DNA of 64,000 nucleotides from contig NC_060059.1 in assembly GCF_020283565.1 (NCBI RefSeq), positions 2,487,501-2,551,500 on the forward strand. The letters run 5' to 3'. Shown here in pieces: positions 19,911 through 33,419 of the stretch (the first letter of the stretch is position 1; the number at the start of each line of letters is the position of its first letter). The notes beneath the pieces were generated by a model, which saw only the letters and a list, made by a program, of their open reading frames with translations, searched no databases and had not been told where the DNA came from. Origin of the DNA: Trifolium pratense (lineage: Eukaryota > Streptophyta > Magnoliopsida > Fabales > Fabaceae). A program made the position numbers and the translations under genes.

Positions 19911-21704
19911 TTTTTTAAAAAAAAAAAGAAAGTAAGATCACTTGTTTTATGAGATGTATATAAATTTTAACCGATAAAAGAATATGTTAAAATGTGTATT
20001 AGAGAGTGTGTTGCTTTTTTTTATGGGAAAAACTAACATGTGCCCTTGGGACACTTGTCAGTGTACTATTAAAAGAAATTTGATATTAGAATTTATGCAT
20101 TCCATATTCTTAAAAGTCAAACATTGTTGTTTTCAAGATAAAATTACTATTTGAAGTATGTTTAGAGCACATGTTAGCATGACCTTTTTTATTTATAAAA
20201 TCAGATAATTTTTAACTTTTCTTAATGATTTTAAAATATATTGCCTTTCAATTTTCTTATCGTTGGGAGAATTTATTTAGATAAAAACATACTGTAAAGA
20301 ATAAATAATCCAAGCTATTAATTGGGTATCATATATTTTAGACTAATATTTGCAAAAAGACTTTTATAATTTGACCATTGATTTAGATGAGATTATTGAG
20401 GTCAATAACGGTTGAAATTCACTTCTAGCATGAGAATCTTCTTATACTCATTCTCCATCTCAAGTTCTTTTTGTCATGAAGTGATCATATCCGAATCAAT
20501 ACAAAAATAAAATCGTAAACCGAATCAAATCAAATTGAAAATCACAAAAACCGCATTTGGTTTGGATGTATTTGGATGACTTTTTTACTGAACCGCAAAC
20601 CGTAAAAACTACGGATACCGCAAAAACCGAATTAAGTTACTATTATATATTTATATTCAAATATATATAGCCCAATTACCAAGTCAGTCGACCAAATTAA
20701 TAGAACTTCAAGTTGTTTTTATTTTTTGTACTGTAATGTTATTTTGGTGTTGTAATGTTATTTTAGATAAACAACTTTTATCGGTGTTGCGATGTTATTT
20801 TGGAAATTCAAGTTATTTTTATGGATATTTAAAATTGTAACATACTATAATGTTATTTGGGATCAATAAACAATTTTTATTGGTACTACAATGTTATTTT
20901 GGAATTTCAATTTTTTTTTGGATTTCTAAAATTGTTCGGTACTAAAACGTTATGCTATAAACCGCACCAACCGAACCAATCCAAACCGCATTGGTTTGGT
21001 TTGAATGACTTTTTAAAAATCAACCAAACCAAACCAAACCAAACCACATACATTTTTATCTTGCGGTTAGGATAACTTTTATGCTCAAAATCGAACCAAA
21101 CCGCACCGCGAACACCCAACTTTTTGTATCACCACCTAAGATCAAAAGATGCTACACCACCAAACACATTTTAAGTTACGCTCAATTTGAACCTAGCAAA
21201 TCGTAGGTATGGACTGACACAAGGTCCTGGATTTGGTATGCTCAAACAAGCTGTTATTTGCAACTCATAACCACATGTCAAATCATAACACCCGCTAATT
21301 AAGTTGTATCATCTCGACATTGATGAGCGTCGATTTAACGACTCCACTCGTCAATATTCCAACACTCTAACACAACGCCCATATAAACAAACACGCCCCA
21401 ATCACATGAGGTATATCATTATGATCCTAAAACTATCATTTCATGTTCTAATATTAACATGAGCGTTAGAGTGTTTGTAGTATCCATTATTAATTTCAAT
21501 TTTGACTGTTTGTTGTTCGACGTCCCATCACATTCTATGATCGCTCCAAATCATAAGATCAATGGTTGACTGAATTTTTATTTTTTATTTTTTGAATAAC
21601 ATATACATTATTGTTTATGGAATTATGGTTGATGTCTTTGCTGCGATTTGCCAAGGATCCGATGCACCAATCTCTAACATTGTGGTTTTTGTGTGCAAAA
21701 GTTA
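19911..21704. other. Intergenic DNA with ACCAAACC-rich stretches
   Basis: No gene. Between about 20500 and 21120 there are two diverged blocks rich in AAACCGCA / CCAAACCGCATTTGGTTTGG. The second contains a short tandem AACCAAACCAAACCAAACC (about 21021-21042). They look like the two ends of a degraded repeat, but no termini can be fixed. Confidence 0.4.
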
Positions 21705-21768
21705 CTCCCCCGATCTTATTTATAAACAAAAGTTACTTTTTGTTTATAAATAAGGTCGGAGAGAGGAG
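21705..21768. mobile_element. Minimal Stowaway-type foldback
   Basis: A 64-bp hairpin starting CTCCCCCGATCTTATTTATA and ending with its near-complement GGAGAGAGGAG, flanked by TA on both sides. It has almost no loop, so it is little more than two terminal repeats. Confidence 0.7.
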
Positions 21769-21779
21769 TAATCAAGAAT

Positions 21780-21877
21780 ATTTTTTTTATTTTTTTTATA
21801 ATGAGCTGATAATTGAACCCAAAATCTATAGTATACTACCCAAACTGCTTACCAGTAGGCCGAACCTACTGCCATAT
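21780..21877 (-). mobile_element. tRNA-derived SINE with target duplication
   Basis: On the minus strand: GGCCTACTGGTAAGCAG (A-box-like), then TTGGGTTCAATTATC (B-box-like), then an A-rich tail (the T-rich run at 21780-21800). It is flanked by the 9-bp direct repeat ATCAAGAAT at 21771-21779 and 21878-21886. It inserted directly next to the Stowaway element at 21705. Confidence 0.75.
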
Positions 21878-21886
21878 ATCAAGAAT

Positions 21887-23883
21887 CTTATTTAAATTAC
21901 AAAGAGAAAAGGCATGATGAGGCATGAAATACTATGAGACAAGAATCTTTTCTTGCATCTATGCTTCCCAATAAGCGGGGACACAAACTATATTTCCATC
22001 ACTGAGTAAATAAGTGCAATCATATTCTCAATTACATATACGTGTCCAGATTTTGCAAACTATTCCCCCCCTTTACATATAAATAATTGATAGATAGTCT
22101 ACTGCATTTATTCTTTTACAAAAAAGAAATTGAAAAATTCCTCTTGATGTGGGTTTACCATTTATCAACAACATGGACTAAGATTCTTTCTATGTAGTCA
22201 AACAAAACAAAGATTGGATCGGGAATTTCTTTTGACACGCTATGTATTTCTTCGCGTGCCTTTCTAATTTCCATTTTTATCCTTTTGCTATTTAAGTGAC
22301 GAGCGTTATAAAAATGAGAAATTTGACATCCCCTGCGGTTCTCTACTTAAGTAACGGATTCAGTTCTCGATTTAAGTAACGAACATACAAAATCTTAAGA
22401 ATGCGCGAAAAAACACGTAGCACGCAAGAAGAAATTTTATTTCAATTGTGTAAAACATGTTTAAATTACAAAGGTAGAATGTAGGCCATCCCATCAAAAG
22501 CAAATAGTTGAGATCTGAAGTGATTGTGCGAGAGTATGTAATCCATTTTCAACCAACATCTTTCATTAAAATCTGTAAAAGTAGCTGAGGGTGTTGAAGT
22601 TAGGTTTCAATTCGGTGAGAAGGACAATTTTGGTTGTAAGGATTGACACACTTTGGTCCCCCAACCAAAGTTACTATTAATACAAGAGCAATTTCACATT
22701 AGCTTTAGGCAATAGCTCTAAAACAATACCTACTAGAATAAATCCAAAATTAGTGCTAAGGGGGAAGCATTATAAACGCTCAATCAATGCCTGTTTGTGG
22801 TTTGGTTTACATAATCATCATGGAGTCATATGCAAGTTTGTACAAAAATCAAGTGCGTGTCTTAGACGGAATAATAATACTACTAGTAGTTTACTTGCAC
22901 ATGCTTTGAGTCCCATATATTAAAGGCATGAATGAATTGACATCTCAAATCAAATTGATACTTCTTTTTTTTTTTTAATTCAAGAGAGTTCAGATGAGAT
23001 GTCAGATACCTCTTCTAACTTAATTAAGGTCATTTGGCTTCGGCATGCAACAACGTCCACAAGACTCAAGAGATTAATATCTGCAAGATTAGTCTTTTGC
23101 AGTTGGAGGATACTTGATTTACACCGGAGAAATTGATACATTTTGTTGACATTTTCAAACAAATTTCAAATTTGAAAAATTCCCAAGGTCTTCCACTTTC
23201 AGCTGATTGCGTAAATTAGTCAAGCAACAAAAGTCAATCAAAAGATGTGAAAAAGACAACATGAATAGGAAAACAAATTATTTTAAGAAAACAACTGTCA
23301 AGCACCAATGTTTTTTTAGTTGCGCTAGATTTTTATTCAAAAGAAGACAAGAAAAAGAAAGGGAATTGTAGATCTATTCTTGTCCTTTACAGCTATGATC
23401 ATGTTGCAACTGTCAACACGTACTCATTATGCCATAGTCGGCGACGGAACGGAGGTAGTTTTTTTTACTAACGCAAGGGTCCAAAGTTTGGAACAGAATT
23501 TGCATCAGCATCATTCAACAGGAAAGAAGCACCGAACCAAAAACTTTCGGTATCTAACTTGAACAAGAAACATCAAAATATTTTAACTAATTACACCTTT
23601 TTCTGATAAAGAAACAAGGAGTTTTACCTTATTAAAAAATTAAGCACGTTACTACCAAAGGTTTCCAGCACAAATTGATATTGACATGCAAAAAAGGACT
23701 ATATTTTTAAGCTTTTTATTTTTCAAAATATTTTGATGGCTGAACAAACTGTAATATGATATACAACATTAAACTTTAATCAAATACAAAAAGGAGTTAA
23801 TGCATCAATTAACATAATAACTAAATGAAACATTCCTAAAGAAGAAATCACTTTGTTGATGATGATGATGATTGTTTTCGTAT
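21887..23883. other. Intergenic DNA
   Basis: No supported gene. At about 22290-22420 the motif CTACTTAAGTAACGG recurs in several diverged forms; a related stretch lies near 47060-47210. A minus-strand 60-codon frame at 22980-23162 and a plus-strand one at 23380-23562 show no family signature. The end near 23800 is probably the 3'UTR of the L15 gene. Confidence 0.4.
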
Positions 23884-26800
23884 TTAAGCAGGGACCGGTT
23901 CAGAAGCAGCTGCTTCTCGCTTCTTGGCAAAGTATTCATCAGCACGAGCATTGTTTTTGGTAACTGATGCCTTAACCCATTTTTTACGGCCAGGTAGCAC
24001 GGTGAGGGAACAACCAGCAGACTCAAGTTTCTCCTTTGCTGCTGTTGAAAAGGCGCCGGCTATTATTTTTAACTTCTTGCTTAGTTCTCCATCACCCAAA
24101 ATCTGAAACCAGAGCACAACAAATGAACAAACTATTATTCTCATATTTCATTTTTTATTATTTGATACGTGCTCTTGATCCATTGTGACGAAAAATGTGG
24201 ACCTGACCAAATTGAGTGCAATTCATGGTCAATCAGAAGCAAAACCCTTGCTTAATGCTAACAAGTATAAGTTGTTTGAAACTGTTTTTGTGAAGATTTT
24301 TCTGTGTTTCTCAGGAAACCAGAAGAGCTCTTACAGATAATGACAATAATAACAGCTACCACCAAGCCTTTTCCCACTTGGTAGTGTAGAATACATTTAC
24401 AAATAATGAACACAATAAAACTGAACGAACGAAATTCATGATGATACTAGTAGTGCAGTAATTATCTGGAGAATGCTACACTTTCAACCACTAAATATCC
24501 CTTTAGAAATCAAATACTAATGTTAGAATTAGAATATATGAAAATATCTTTATAATATTTTGCATGTTGGAGTATCTTGAAGTATCTCATGGAATTAATT
24601 TCTTATCTTAACACTTTCTCTCTAGTTGATGTAGGATCTCAACACCTACCATCACATCCAGGATTGAAAGATTGAATATCTAGAGCATGGACAAATGTGG
24701 GCATCCCAAATAGAGCTTATAAGCTTGGGTAATCCTTACCTTACCGATTTTGTGGGTTGAGTTTGGCCTAAATTCTAAATGGTTTCAGAGTATACCCTGA
24801 ATGTGTTGCTGGCGAACCATATTGTTCATAAACCAGCCCAATAGCCTTGGCCCTTGGGCATGACCGCATGAGGGGGCTATATTTGAAAAAAGCTCATGTC
24901 ACACACCGCTTAAAGATACGACCCAAATAAAGCTTATAAAACTTGGACAGTCCTCGTCTTACAAGTCATATTTGTGGGGTTGAGTTACTTGAGTAAGTCC
25001 CGAAAATCTAACTAGATCATTACATGGTTTTGTGGGATTGCATTACCTCAAAAACTTAAGAAAAAGAATCATTGCAAGCAACATCTTTCACTTTTAAAAG
25101 CTTACTGAAATCAATGTATAGACTCTATAGAGTGCAGTTTATATCCAAAATATTGCGGAGTTTTTTTTAGAAAATGATAATTTGATGATTATACTGCATT
25201 GTCACAGGAATCTCATTGTATCTCTTTACTTCTCCCTCCCCATGGACAATTTATTAACAAAAAAATTGATTCTAGTGTTTGGCCTCCAGAATAACGACAT
25301 GGAAAAGGCCAGCACCTTGTAATGTAGGAAATCAAAATAACATAGTAAAGATCTGGAGAAAGGAAATCAATCAAAAACTTCAGATATTTTCTTCCTGAAG
25401 TAAAGACCAGAAACTAATTTTTGATTGAAAAGTCACCATAAGACTATTTTAAAGAGACTCAACTGACAGTCGATAAAACATAAGACAACTGAGGATGATT
25501 GGTTAAAAGAAATAGAAGATTGAGAATCCAAATAAAGTCTTTAAATTGAGAAAATCAAATGCTAAGATACATAACTATACATGATTTATGATGTTCATGA
25601 CACAATGGAGAAAGATATTCCAATAAAACTGGTATTTTGTCAGAAGATATAGGGAATTCTCCCTTGATTACAGCATTGCATAATTTCAAGGGTCTACAAA
25701 CCTCCCAGTGCCCAAGGGCCTGATATGATAGGCACCAAAATTTCACTAGAAATTGAAAGGAAACTTCAAGGAACTAGCCTTGATGACAATGGACAAACAG
25801 GAAGAAAATATAGAACAAAGAAGAAAATTACAGAAGCAAACTTCTCTCTCCTATGGTGATAGCCATCTCACAACTATCCTAAGTCCTAACTACCTCTTTT
25901 TTCCCCATACACTTCATATACCCGTTCCCCTCATGATTCCAAGAATCCTCATCCTCCCAATCACCCCACAACAGCTGTCAAACTGTTATATCCCTCCACT
26001 CCTTGTCTAACAGAATTTTCATTTGGTTGGAGGAGGCCCGACTATGGACGGTTTGCTCATCCGGGCCCAACTGGCTCAAAATATCAAGATATCTCTCCCT
26101 TTCCACCTGTTTTCCTACATATAAACTGCACACATAATTTCTCTTCTGATCCTAGCTCCATTAACTACAGACTAACTCAACTCCTTCCACTAACTACAGA
26201 CGTTTCAATACTCTCCGCCCAAGTTTCACATTATCCTTAAGGTGAACAAGATTAATAAACCAAAAGAGTCCCACTATAGCTACAGTACAATAACAATTTG
26301 TTGAGAATCCGAGTCCCTTTTAACTTGATGTAGTTGTTTACCCTTTTGACTCTCAGTTATACCATAAAACTCTTCTATGACTGTATTCCATAACTCAAAT
26401 ATGACGTGGCAATGTTCAGCATCTACATGGTCAACCCTAATATAGGAATTATAAAGGAAATCTTTCTCATACATATGCCCCGCATCAACGCACGTGCTCC
26501 AGCGGCTAGCCTCATCAAAATGTAATGATTGCAATCCCACAATCCATCCTTTTGTTTAGCTATGAAGCATTGACACAGACACCAGACACGCCACTAACAC
26601 TGACACATCAACACCATACAAGCCTTTGGGTCCAAAGTGTCCATGCTACAGGGCTGTTTAGCAACAAATTGGGTCTGAATTTGAACGATGTTAACATTCT
26701 GTGTCTTATATTCAGAAATCCTTGTGTCATGAATTAGGCCAGCATCCAACAGCACGTATTTAAAAGGTCCAAGTCCATAACCACATGACTTTCCTGGGAT

Positions 26801-29140
26801 AATTTTCAATGTGGCACATAACTTTTTGTCTTTGTGAGTTGTGACTCTCCTGCACCTGCTACTTTTTGACAACCATAGAAATAACAGTATCTGTTACCTT
26901 TGAAAAAAATGAGATTATCCTGCCACCTTAAGGTAGTAATTTTCCCCAACAGGAACTCAACAAATAGAATAACTATGACTTGATGGTTTTTCGTACCAAA
27001 AATTAATAGGGTGTACCCAGGAACATTCTCATGCTCTTCTGCACTTTAAATGCGTTAAAAGGATTCAGACTCATTACAATAGGAAAACAACTCAGGTCTA
27101 GCATTTTCTTCTCAGCCTTTAGCCCTACTCTTCACAATCAACCATTTCCCATACGGCTTGTAGTTTCTGCCAGCATCTCTGCCGGTACACTTTCTGCTCT
27201 TGCTCTCCCATGACCTGTGATCATGTCATCCACCACAATACCAACACGGACTCCGTTGTGTAGTTGAGCCACATTGTTTCAGCATCTTATACCTTTGAAC
27301 TCCCTCTTCAAACATCTCTAATATACCAACCCCCACTAACTAACTATATCTCTTTCAATCAATGGACTTCTTATATTCTAACTTTACAATTTCCAACCAC
27401 AAACACATCCACCAAAATATTAAAGTTTGAATAAACATAAATATCACACATAAACAAATGTCCGAACTCAACTGAAGAACATCTAAGAGTTAATAGAAAG
27501 TAACTCATGATAGACAAGGGACCTCAGATGAAAAGTATATTTTGGTAGTTGGGATACTGCGAAAACTTAGCATCCTTATTTGTTGTTAACAGTGAAACAT
27601 CGTTATACATCTATGCATCATGAATAAAAAGGGAAGACAGCAAATAACGGAAGAAATTCAGATATCATGAAACAAACAAGTAATCTGTACCTTCAAAGGA
27701 AGTTTTCGTTCTCTTCCTGATGGGTTGATCACACGTCTCTCCGTCAGTGTCTCCAAAGACACCTCTTCCCCTTCTTCAAATCCAGCATTTTCAATATCCT
27801 CCAGATTTACGTTGACATATTTTGGCAATCCCGCATGCATACCTTATTGTGTTTTTTATATAAAGAAAAGAAGGAACATCAAAGAGACATTTAATGATTC
27901 CAACGCACATGCATTATTGAACAAATTAAGAGGGATCATACACTGAAGAATGAAAGAGAAGAGAAACATTTGATGATAGAATATTTGCTTTTGAAACATA
28001 TATATGGAATGAAATAGGAGGGTGTGGGAAAACTATATACTATAATATCTGAGGTTATAGGATGACACAATTAGTAAAGGTGTCCACCATACTAAGAGCC
28101 GACGAAAAGATATTTAGACTTTGAAAGCTTGGTATAATCCAAAATGCCAAGATTCTCTCTAGACAAGAATCACCATTTGAAGATGTTAACAAAGTGTGAA
28201 TAAACTACAATTTCTTCAAAAACCAACATATTAGAGATATATTCAACATCTATGCAGGAATGCAGCAAGTATATGTAACAAATCTGCATCCAGAAATCAC
28301 AACGCTCATCTAAACATTGCTACAAGTAGCATCTTTCTTGATCGCTCCATGAAAGTAGGATCCTAAAGTATCCTAATCTAATCGACATCAAACAAATCGA
28401 ATAAACCATCAAGACATCAGAATAAACACCGTGCAAAGCATGTCAATACAAACACCAAAGACATAATATTGTGAGAGTCAGTCAATTTAGTGCCTCAAAT
28501 CTACTTCATTACAAAATTGATTGATATATTTCAATTTAAGAGACTAAGTTTCTATTTCGTAAATTTAAAGGACTAAATTGACAGACAGTTACAATTTCAA
28601 GGACTAGAATCAATCAACAAAACATGAAAATGTACAAATACTACCTCCTGCAATTCCTCTAAGTTTGGGGAGACGTCGATAAAGCGGCATCTGACCACCT
28701 TCAAAACCCCTCATAATACCGGGTCCGGACCTCGATTTTTGCCCTCTCATTCCAAAACCACAACTTGCTCCTTGTCCTGCAGATATACCTCTTCCCTTTC
28801 TCTTTGCTTTCTTTCTTGAACCAGGTTGAGGACCTAAATTGTCCAACCTAAACCGAACATTTTCACCGCCTGGTTTGGTGGTAGTAGCATAAACACCAGC
28901 CTTATTAATAACGACAGAAACACGGGGTCTTGTTCGTTGAATTTTGAGACATGGACATAGACATGGTTTTGCTACCAAGGTTTTCAAATTTCCCTAGAAA
29001 TAGAAATAGAAATATAATAGTGGAATTGAAGAGATAGAGAGAATGTTATGAAACGATAATGGAATTGGAAATACCTTGAAAGGAGAAGCGAGAGAGGGTA
29101 GCGAGGAGACTGGAATCAGAAAAGCAGCAGCAGTACTCAT
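23884..29140 (-). CDS. RPL15: Plastid 50S ribosomal protein L15 (nuclear gene, 4 exons, 261 aa)
   Basis: Exons on the minus strand: 29075-29140, 28645-28993, 27691-27842, 23884-24102. Introns are 81, 802 and 3588 bp, all GT/AG, and the frame joins at each. The first about 65 residues ([20 protein letters not shown] onward) are Ser/Ala-rich and poor in acidic residues, as in a chloroplast transit peptide. The L15 body then follows: [69 protein letters not shown] and [13 protein letters not shown]. The C-terminal extension ends in an Ala-rich tail. The protein is a structural component of the plastid large ribosomal subunit. The third intron is unusually long because of old insertions. The start ATG has no competing upstream ATG in the visible leader. 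Confidence 0.95.
24540..25060. mobile_element. TRIM-like LTR remnant in L15 intron 3
   Basis: Two related blocks, AGAGCTTATAAGCTTGGGTAA (about 24713) and AAAGCTTATAAAACTTGGACA (about 24930), are each followed by TTGTGGG(G)TTGAGTT. Between them is a primer-binding-like TGGTTTCAGAGT at 24780-24791. This is the layout of a small LTR element without genes. Ends and target duplications are not resolved. Confidence 0.45.
25061..27690. other. Remainder of L15 intron 3: repeat-derived, no gene
   Basis: It contains GC-richer patches (about 26030-26100 and 26450-26900) unlike the surrounding AT-rich intron, with frames of 86-92 codons on the minus strand at 26280-26540 and 26594-26872. Neither shows a domain. 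The GACACAGACACCAGACACGCC stretch near 26573 is a simple CA/GAC-rich repeat. I read this as old mobile DNA. Confidence 0.45.
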
Positions 29141-30369
29141 GTCTCTCTTCTACTGATTCTATCCGTTCTTCACTGTCAAATAGCACAAACAGATAATGTT
29201 ATTGTTGTTGATACAATCAAATAACGGTCCAGATAAGATTATGAGAATTTAGTAATTTACAGGTAGGTACAGGAAAAAATTTCATTTTTTTTTTATATTT
29301 ATAAAAGTAAATAAAAAAGATTTAATTATCAAGAATGAATTTGTCCAACTAGTAAGAGTTATTTTTAAGATTTTTTATGTTTTTCACCGTCAATTTAATT
29401 TGGTTTGGAGTTCAGTTTAAGATCTTTTTACATTAATAATGGATGGAAATTTTAAGAAAATGTTATTTTTATTTTCTTTATTATTTTTGTAATATTTATA
29501 AAATAGTCACTTTAAATTTAGAGTACTTTTTGTTTTTAAATGTTGATGTTGGTACATAGGTGAATATTTTTATTTTATATTTTTTATATACTTATATATC
29601 CTTAAAAATTGTATGCTTTTTTAATATGAAATACGAATCAATGTTAATAAAACATAATTTTTTTTACATTGAACAATTAAAACTATTTTTTTAAATAGGC
29701 CAAAATTAATTTTGAAAATGTAAAATTAATTTTAACATAGTTGATAGTTCAAATTCTGATCCCTACATATTGCAATGCTTCTATATTCATGTCAATTCTA
29801 TTGTCAATTTGTCAAATAATAATCCTATAAATATTAAATAATATCTTATGGCTTGTACCAAAAAAATTTATACTGTAGTTCTTATGGCAGGATAGATTCT
29901 CCCCCAAACAAATATCGAGTTTTCTCTTCACTTTAGCAAGTCAAGGGCCCTTATTGTTTCAAGATGGGCCTAGTCACAATCTTCGCACAAAGGGCCTAGT
30001 GTACAGCCCAAATTCATGTGTTGGAGGCCCGTGGTTGGTGTAACACAGGTTAGCTTTTGTTTCATGAAAATGTTATCTTCAGAACTCACAATCTTGACAG
30101 AAAAAGAACTAAGAGTAACTTTAATTGTATGATAAAAATTCTGTCCTGAAATTCATATGGTAGAACACATAGTCTAAAAAAAAGTTTGGTAATAAGAGGA
30201 ATTATTTTGCTATGCCAATATAGGACTGAATGTAGCCTTGGTACCACTATTAGAAAATGTAGGTAGCAAGAGACATTAGTTGTTAATTTATTGTAGAATA
30301 AGAGATATAATGTGATAAAGTTCTCAATATGTTTGTCATTGCATCTAATTAAATCGTTAAGTATAAGTC
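29141..30369. other. L15 upstream region and intergenic DNA
   Basis: The first about 100 bp should hold the L15 leader and promoter; no clear TATA box is seen. Beyond 29280 the sequence is AT-rich without gene signals. Confidence 0.45.
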
Positions 30370-30462
30370 ACTAAATTTAGTTCAGTGGTAAGAGATTTGA
30401 ATAACATGTACGAGGTTATGAGTTTAATTCTCAACTCCATTATAAAAAATAAAAAACATCGA
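30370..30462 (+). mobile_element. SINE-like repeat
   Basis: TTTAGTTCAGTGGTAAGAG (A-box-like) followed after about 25 bp by TATGAGTTTAATTCTCAACTC (B-box-like) and an A-rich tail (ATAAAAAATAAAAAA). A copy with the same plan lies at 58206-58296. Confidence 0.55.
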
Positions 30463-31454
30463 GTACAATTGTACATGAGTTTGATACATGAGTTTAGAAT
30501 AATGTATATTTTAAGACTAAAATGTCATGAGTACAATTGTACATGAGTTTCACATTGTGATCCAATATCAACTATGTATTTCGCCAAATAATTAATTTTT
30601 ATTGGACGTTTGTGTAAAAGTATTATACACTGACGTAGCATAACCATTAATTAAATTTCATATTTAAACACCGCTTAATTGAAGATCCTTAGCTTGAATC
30701 CAACAACCTTAAATCGCTTGAGGAAGATCATTGCCCTTCATTGTGGTCTATCTATCTAACTCGAAATATTAGTCTCTACGGTTGCTCGCGGCAGAATATA
30801 CTTGTTTAAACAAAAATTGATATGATTAATTACCAATATTAAGGGTACTAAATTAAAGCTATAGGATAGGACAGAAACATAAAAGCGTACATAAAAGACA
30901 TTAACAAAATATTTTCTGAATATTTAAAACAAAATCTTTATATGCAAATGGAAACTGCAACTAAAAAATCAAAAGGACTAAACAGCTACAATTTGATCAC
31001 ATTAGAGGCAACTCAGCCCCCATGATCTGAATTTCTCTTTTTGGCAAGCACAGTATCTACAATCAAGAGCTTTATACAAGAGTTTAATGAATACTCCAAT
31101 TTTGGTTTCTGCATATGTATGACTAATCACTACTTTTGGCACTTATTCAATGTGAAGCTATAGCTACTACATGTGTGTCTTTTGATGGAAATTGAATGCT
31201 AAGGGAAGGGGATGCAGACAATTCTCTGTTTCGTCTTCTCATCAGTAGTTGGTGATGTAACCTTCATTGGTTCCTTCTGGTTTGCTTGAAACTCATGAAC
31301 TCTATTTGTTTGTTGACTTGTTACAAAACTTCCCCAGTCCCCACATGTATCTAAAATCGTCACAGGATTCAACTTAGTTTTTTCTTTTAAAACCAAATAT
31401 TTCCTCCGCGCGCAACTGTAGAGACTAATCACCTTGAGGTAACTGAGATCCATT
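30463..31454. other. Intergenic DNA
   Basis: Near 30595-30655 there is a half copy of the end of the 44431-44613 repeat (TATTGGACGTTTGTGTAAAAG...). A minus-strand 84-codon frame at 31199-31453 is protein-like in composition but has no recognisable domain, promoter or splice context, so I leave it uncalled. Confidence 0.4.
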
Positions 31455-31570
31455 TAAGGGGATGACATCTCCCAACAAATGCTGTTCCATACGCACCGGC
31501 CGGGGATCGAACCCAGGACCAAATGGTTAAGCGACCCAAATATCTACCACTTGTGTCACACAATATTGGT
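31455..31570 (-). mobile_element. tRNA-derived SINE fragment
   Basis: The minus strand reads GTGACACAAGTGGTAGATA (A-box-like), TCGCTTAACCATTTGGTCC, then GGGTTCGATCCCCGG (B box) and GGAGATGTCATCCCC. The tRNA-like boxes in the right order and spacing indicate a SINE head. There is no A-tail, so it is truncated. Confidence 0.55.
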
Positions 31571-33012
31571 AGTTTTTATTTTATCTTATTCTTCTAGTTT
31601 TCTAAAAATATGGACTATAGTAATTTGGACAAAGTTTAACAAATACTAATTATTTCAGTTAAAATTCAAACTCAGCTTCTTTACTTGTGATCCATTATTG
31701 AAACTCATTAAACATTTTTTGAGAAGTAGCTAATTCAAACATTTTTTGAGTATTAATAGGAGTATAAGGAATACTCAAGCGCAATTACAATAAGATTCTC
31801 GTTTGAACCCCTCTTGTAGGATTTTTTTACATCTGACCAAATTTATACAACTAGATTTTAAAATTTAAATGTGTGAAATTCACTTTTATACATTAACAAA
31901 TGCTTATTTTATTTGTTCCTTTAGATTGAGAAATTGTGACGGAAGAAACACATTGTAAAAAAGTGACAATTATTAAAGCTTTTTGTGAGAGAATTATTGC
32001 CTACTTAGACTGTACATTCAAAAGTGTAATAAACTTTATTGAAGATGAACGTCTAAAAGTAATAGAATTAGCAGCATCCGAACATAAATCAAGTTATGTT
32101 TAGAGCTATCAAAATTGGGTCGGATTAATGGTCGGTCAATTAGCCCACGAACTTGGACGAATTGGATCTTAAAAACTCAAATGCAATTTGGCCTTTTTGG
32201 CTCAGGCCAATATAGACCATATGAAATTAGGTTGGGCTAGACTAGCTCATTGAGCTTCGGGCCGGCCTATTATAAAAAAAATTATGCAATTATTTAAAAA
32301 ATAATATCAATAAAAACATAAAAAATTTATCATTTAATTGAAAAATTATTATAAAAAATATAGTTAAATGTGTAAACTTAAAACTTTTTAAAAAAATTAA
32401 GTTTATAATTTATTATGTTCAACTAATTATTTTGTTTGGTGAAAATATTCGACTAATTTTTAATCCACTTAAAGTATGCCAAAATCGTTCCCACGAATAT
32501 AACTCAGTTTAAGAGGAACATTTCATCGGGTGAAATACTAATCACTAACTCATTTGATAAAAAAAAAAAAAAAAAGTACACCAAAATCAATTCTACATCA
32601 AACTCAACTTTTGCTGCTACAAAACCAAACACCGCTGGATTCTTTTGAATCAATTCATTAATTTTAAATGTTAACCTTTGATGTATTGAGTTGGAGGAGC
32701 AAGTCATATACTTCCATGTTAATATTTTTTTTTTTGATATATCATGTTAATATATTTTTACTTATAAGAATAACTAATTTATACCGTGAAAGTTTAATAA
32801 GAATCGAATACTCCGTAGGATATTTGAATTTCTTTTGTCAAAATCAACAAAAAAAAATGAATTGAACAACTCGAATCGTTAGCTGTACATTGCACAGGTC
32901 ATAGGCTCCAGAGCCATTTCCATACCAAAACGAAAAAGGCTTCATGCTATTTAATGTGTGAGGTCCTTTTCTTTTTTCTTTTTCATCGATTTAGTAATAT
33001 TTTTATTTCTAT
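31571..33012. other. Intergenic DNA
   Basis: No gene. A GAGCTATCAAAATTGGGTCGG stretch at about 32103 resembles the left end of the repeat at 59871 but has no matching right end. An A-run lies at 32560-32575. Confidence 0.4.
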
Positions 33013-33021
33013 ATATAAATT

Positions 33022-33419
33022 GAGTCAGGATCCGTTGACACCAACTAGTTTGACACCAAATGTTACACCTCTCAATAACGTTTTAACCGATATAAATTTT
33101 ATAAAATCCACCGTTGGATTGAAAGTTTACATCATATAGATCATTTGTGTAAAATTTCAGACAAATCCAAAATCATTTGATATGCTATTGAGACACATAA
33201 AGATTAACGGCATTTAAAAAAATACAAAAACCGTTAATTTTGATGTATCTCAATAACATATCAAATGATTTTGGATTTATTTGAAATTTTACACAAATGA
33301 TCTATATGATGTAAACTTTCAATCCAACGGTGGATTTTATAAAATTTATATCGGTTAAAACGTTATTGAGAGGTGTAACATTTGGTGTCAAACTAGTTGG
33401 TGTCAACGGATCCTGACTC
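33022..33419. mobile_element. MULE-type foldback MITE with 9-bp target duplication
   Basis: A 398-bp near-palindrome starting GAGTCAGGATCCGTTGACAC and ending with the complement. Each arm is about 180 bp and almost perfectly matched. It is flanked by ATATAAATT at 33013-33021 and 33420-33428. Nine-base duplications and long terminal repeats point to Mutator-type mobilisation. It has no coding capacity. Confidence 0.9.

Noticed and set aside
26280..26872. Two minus-strand frames within L15 intron 3 as nested genes
   Set aside because: No recognisable domains, no promoter, and surrounding sequence looks repeat-derived.
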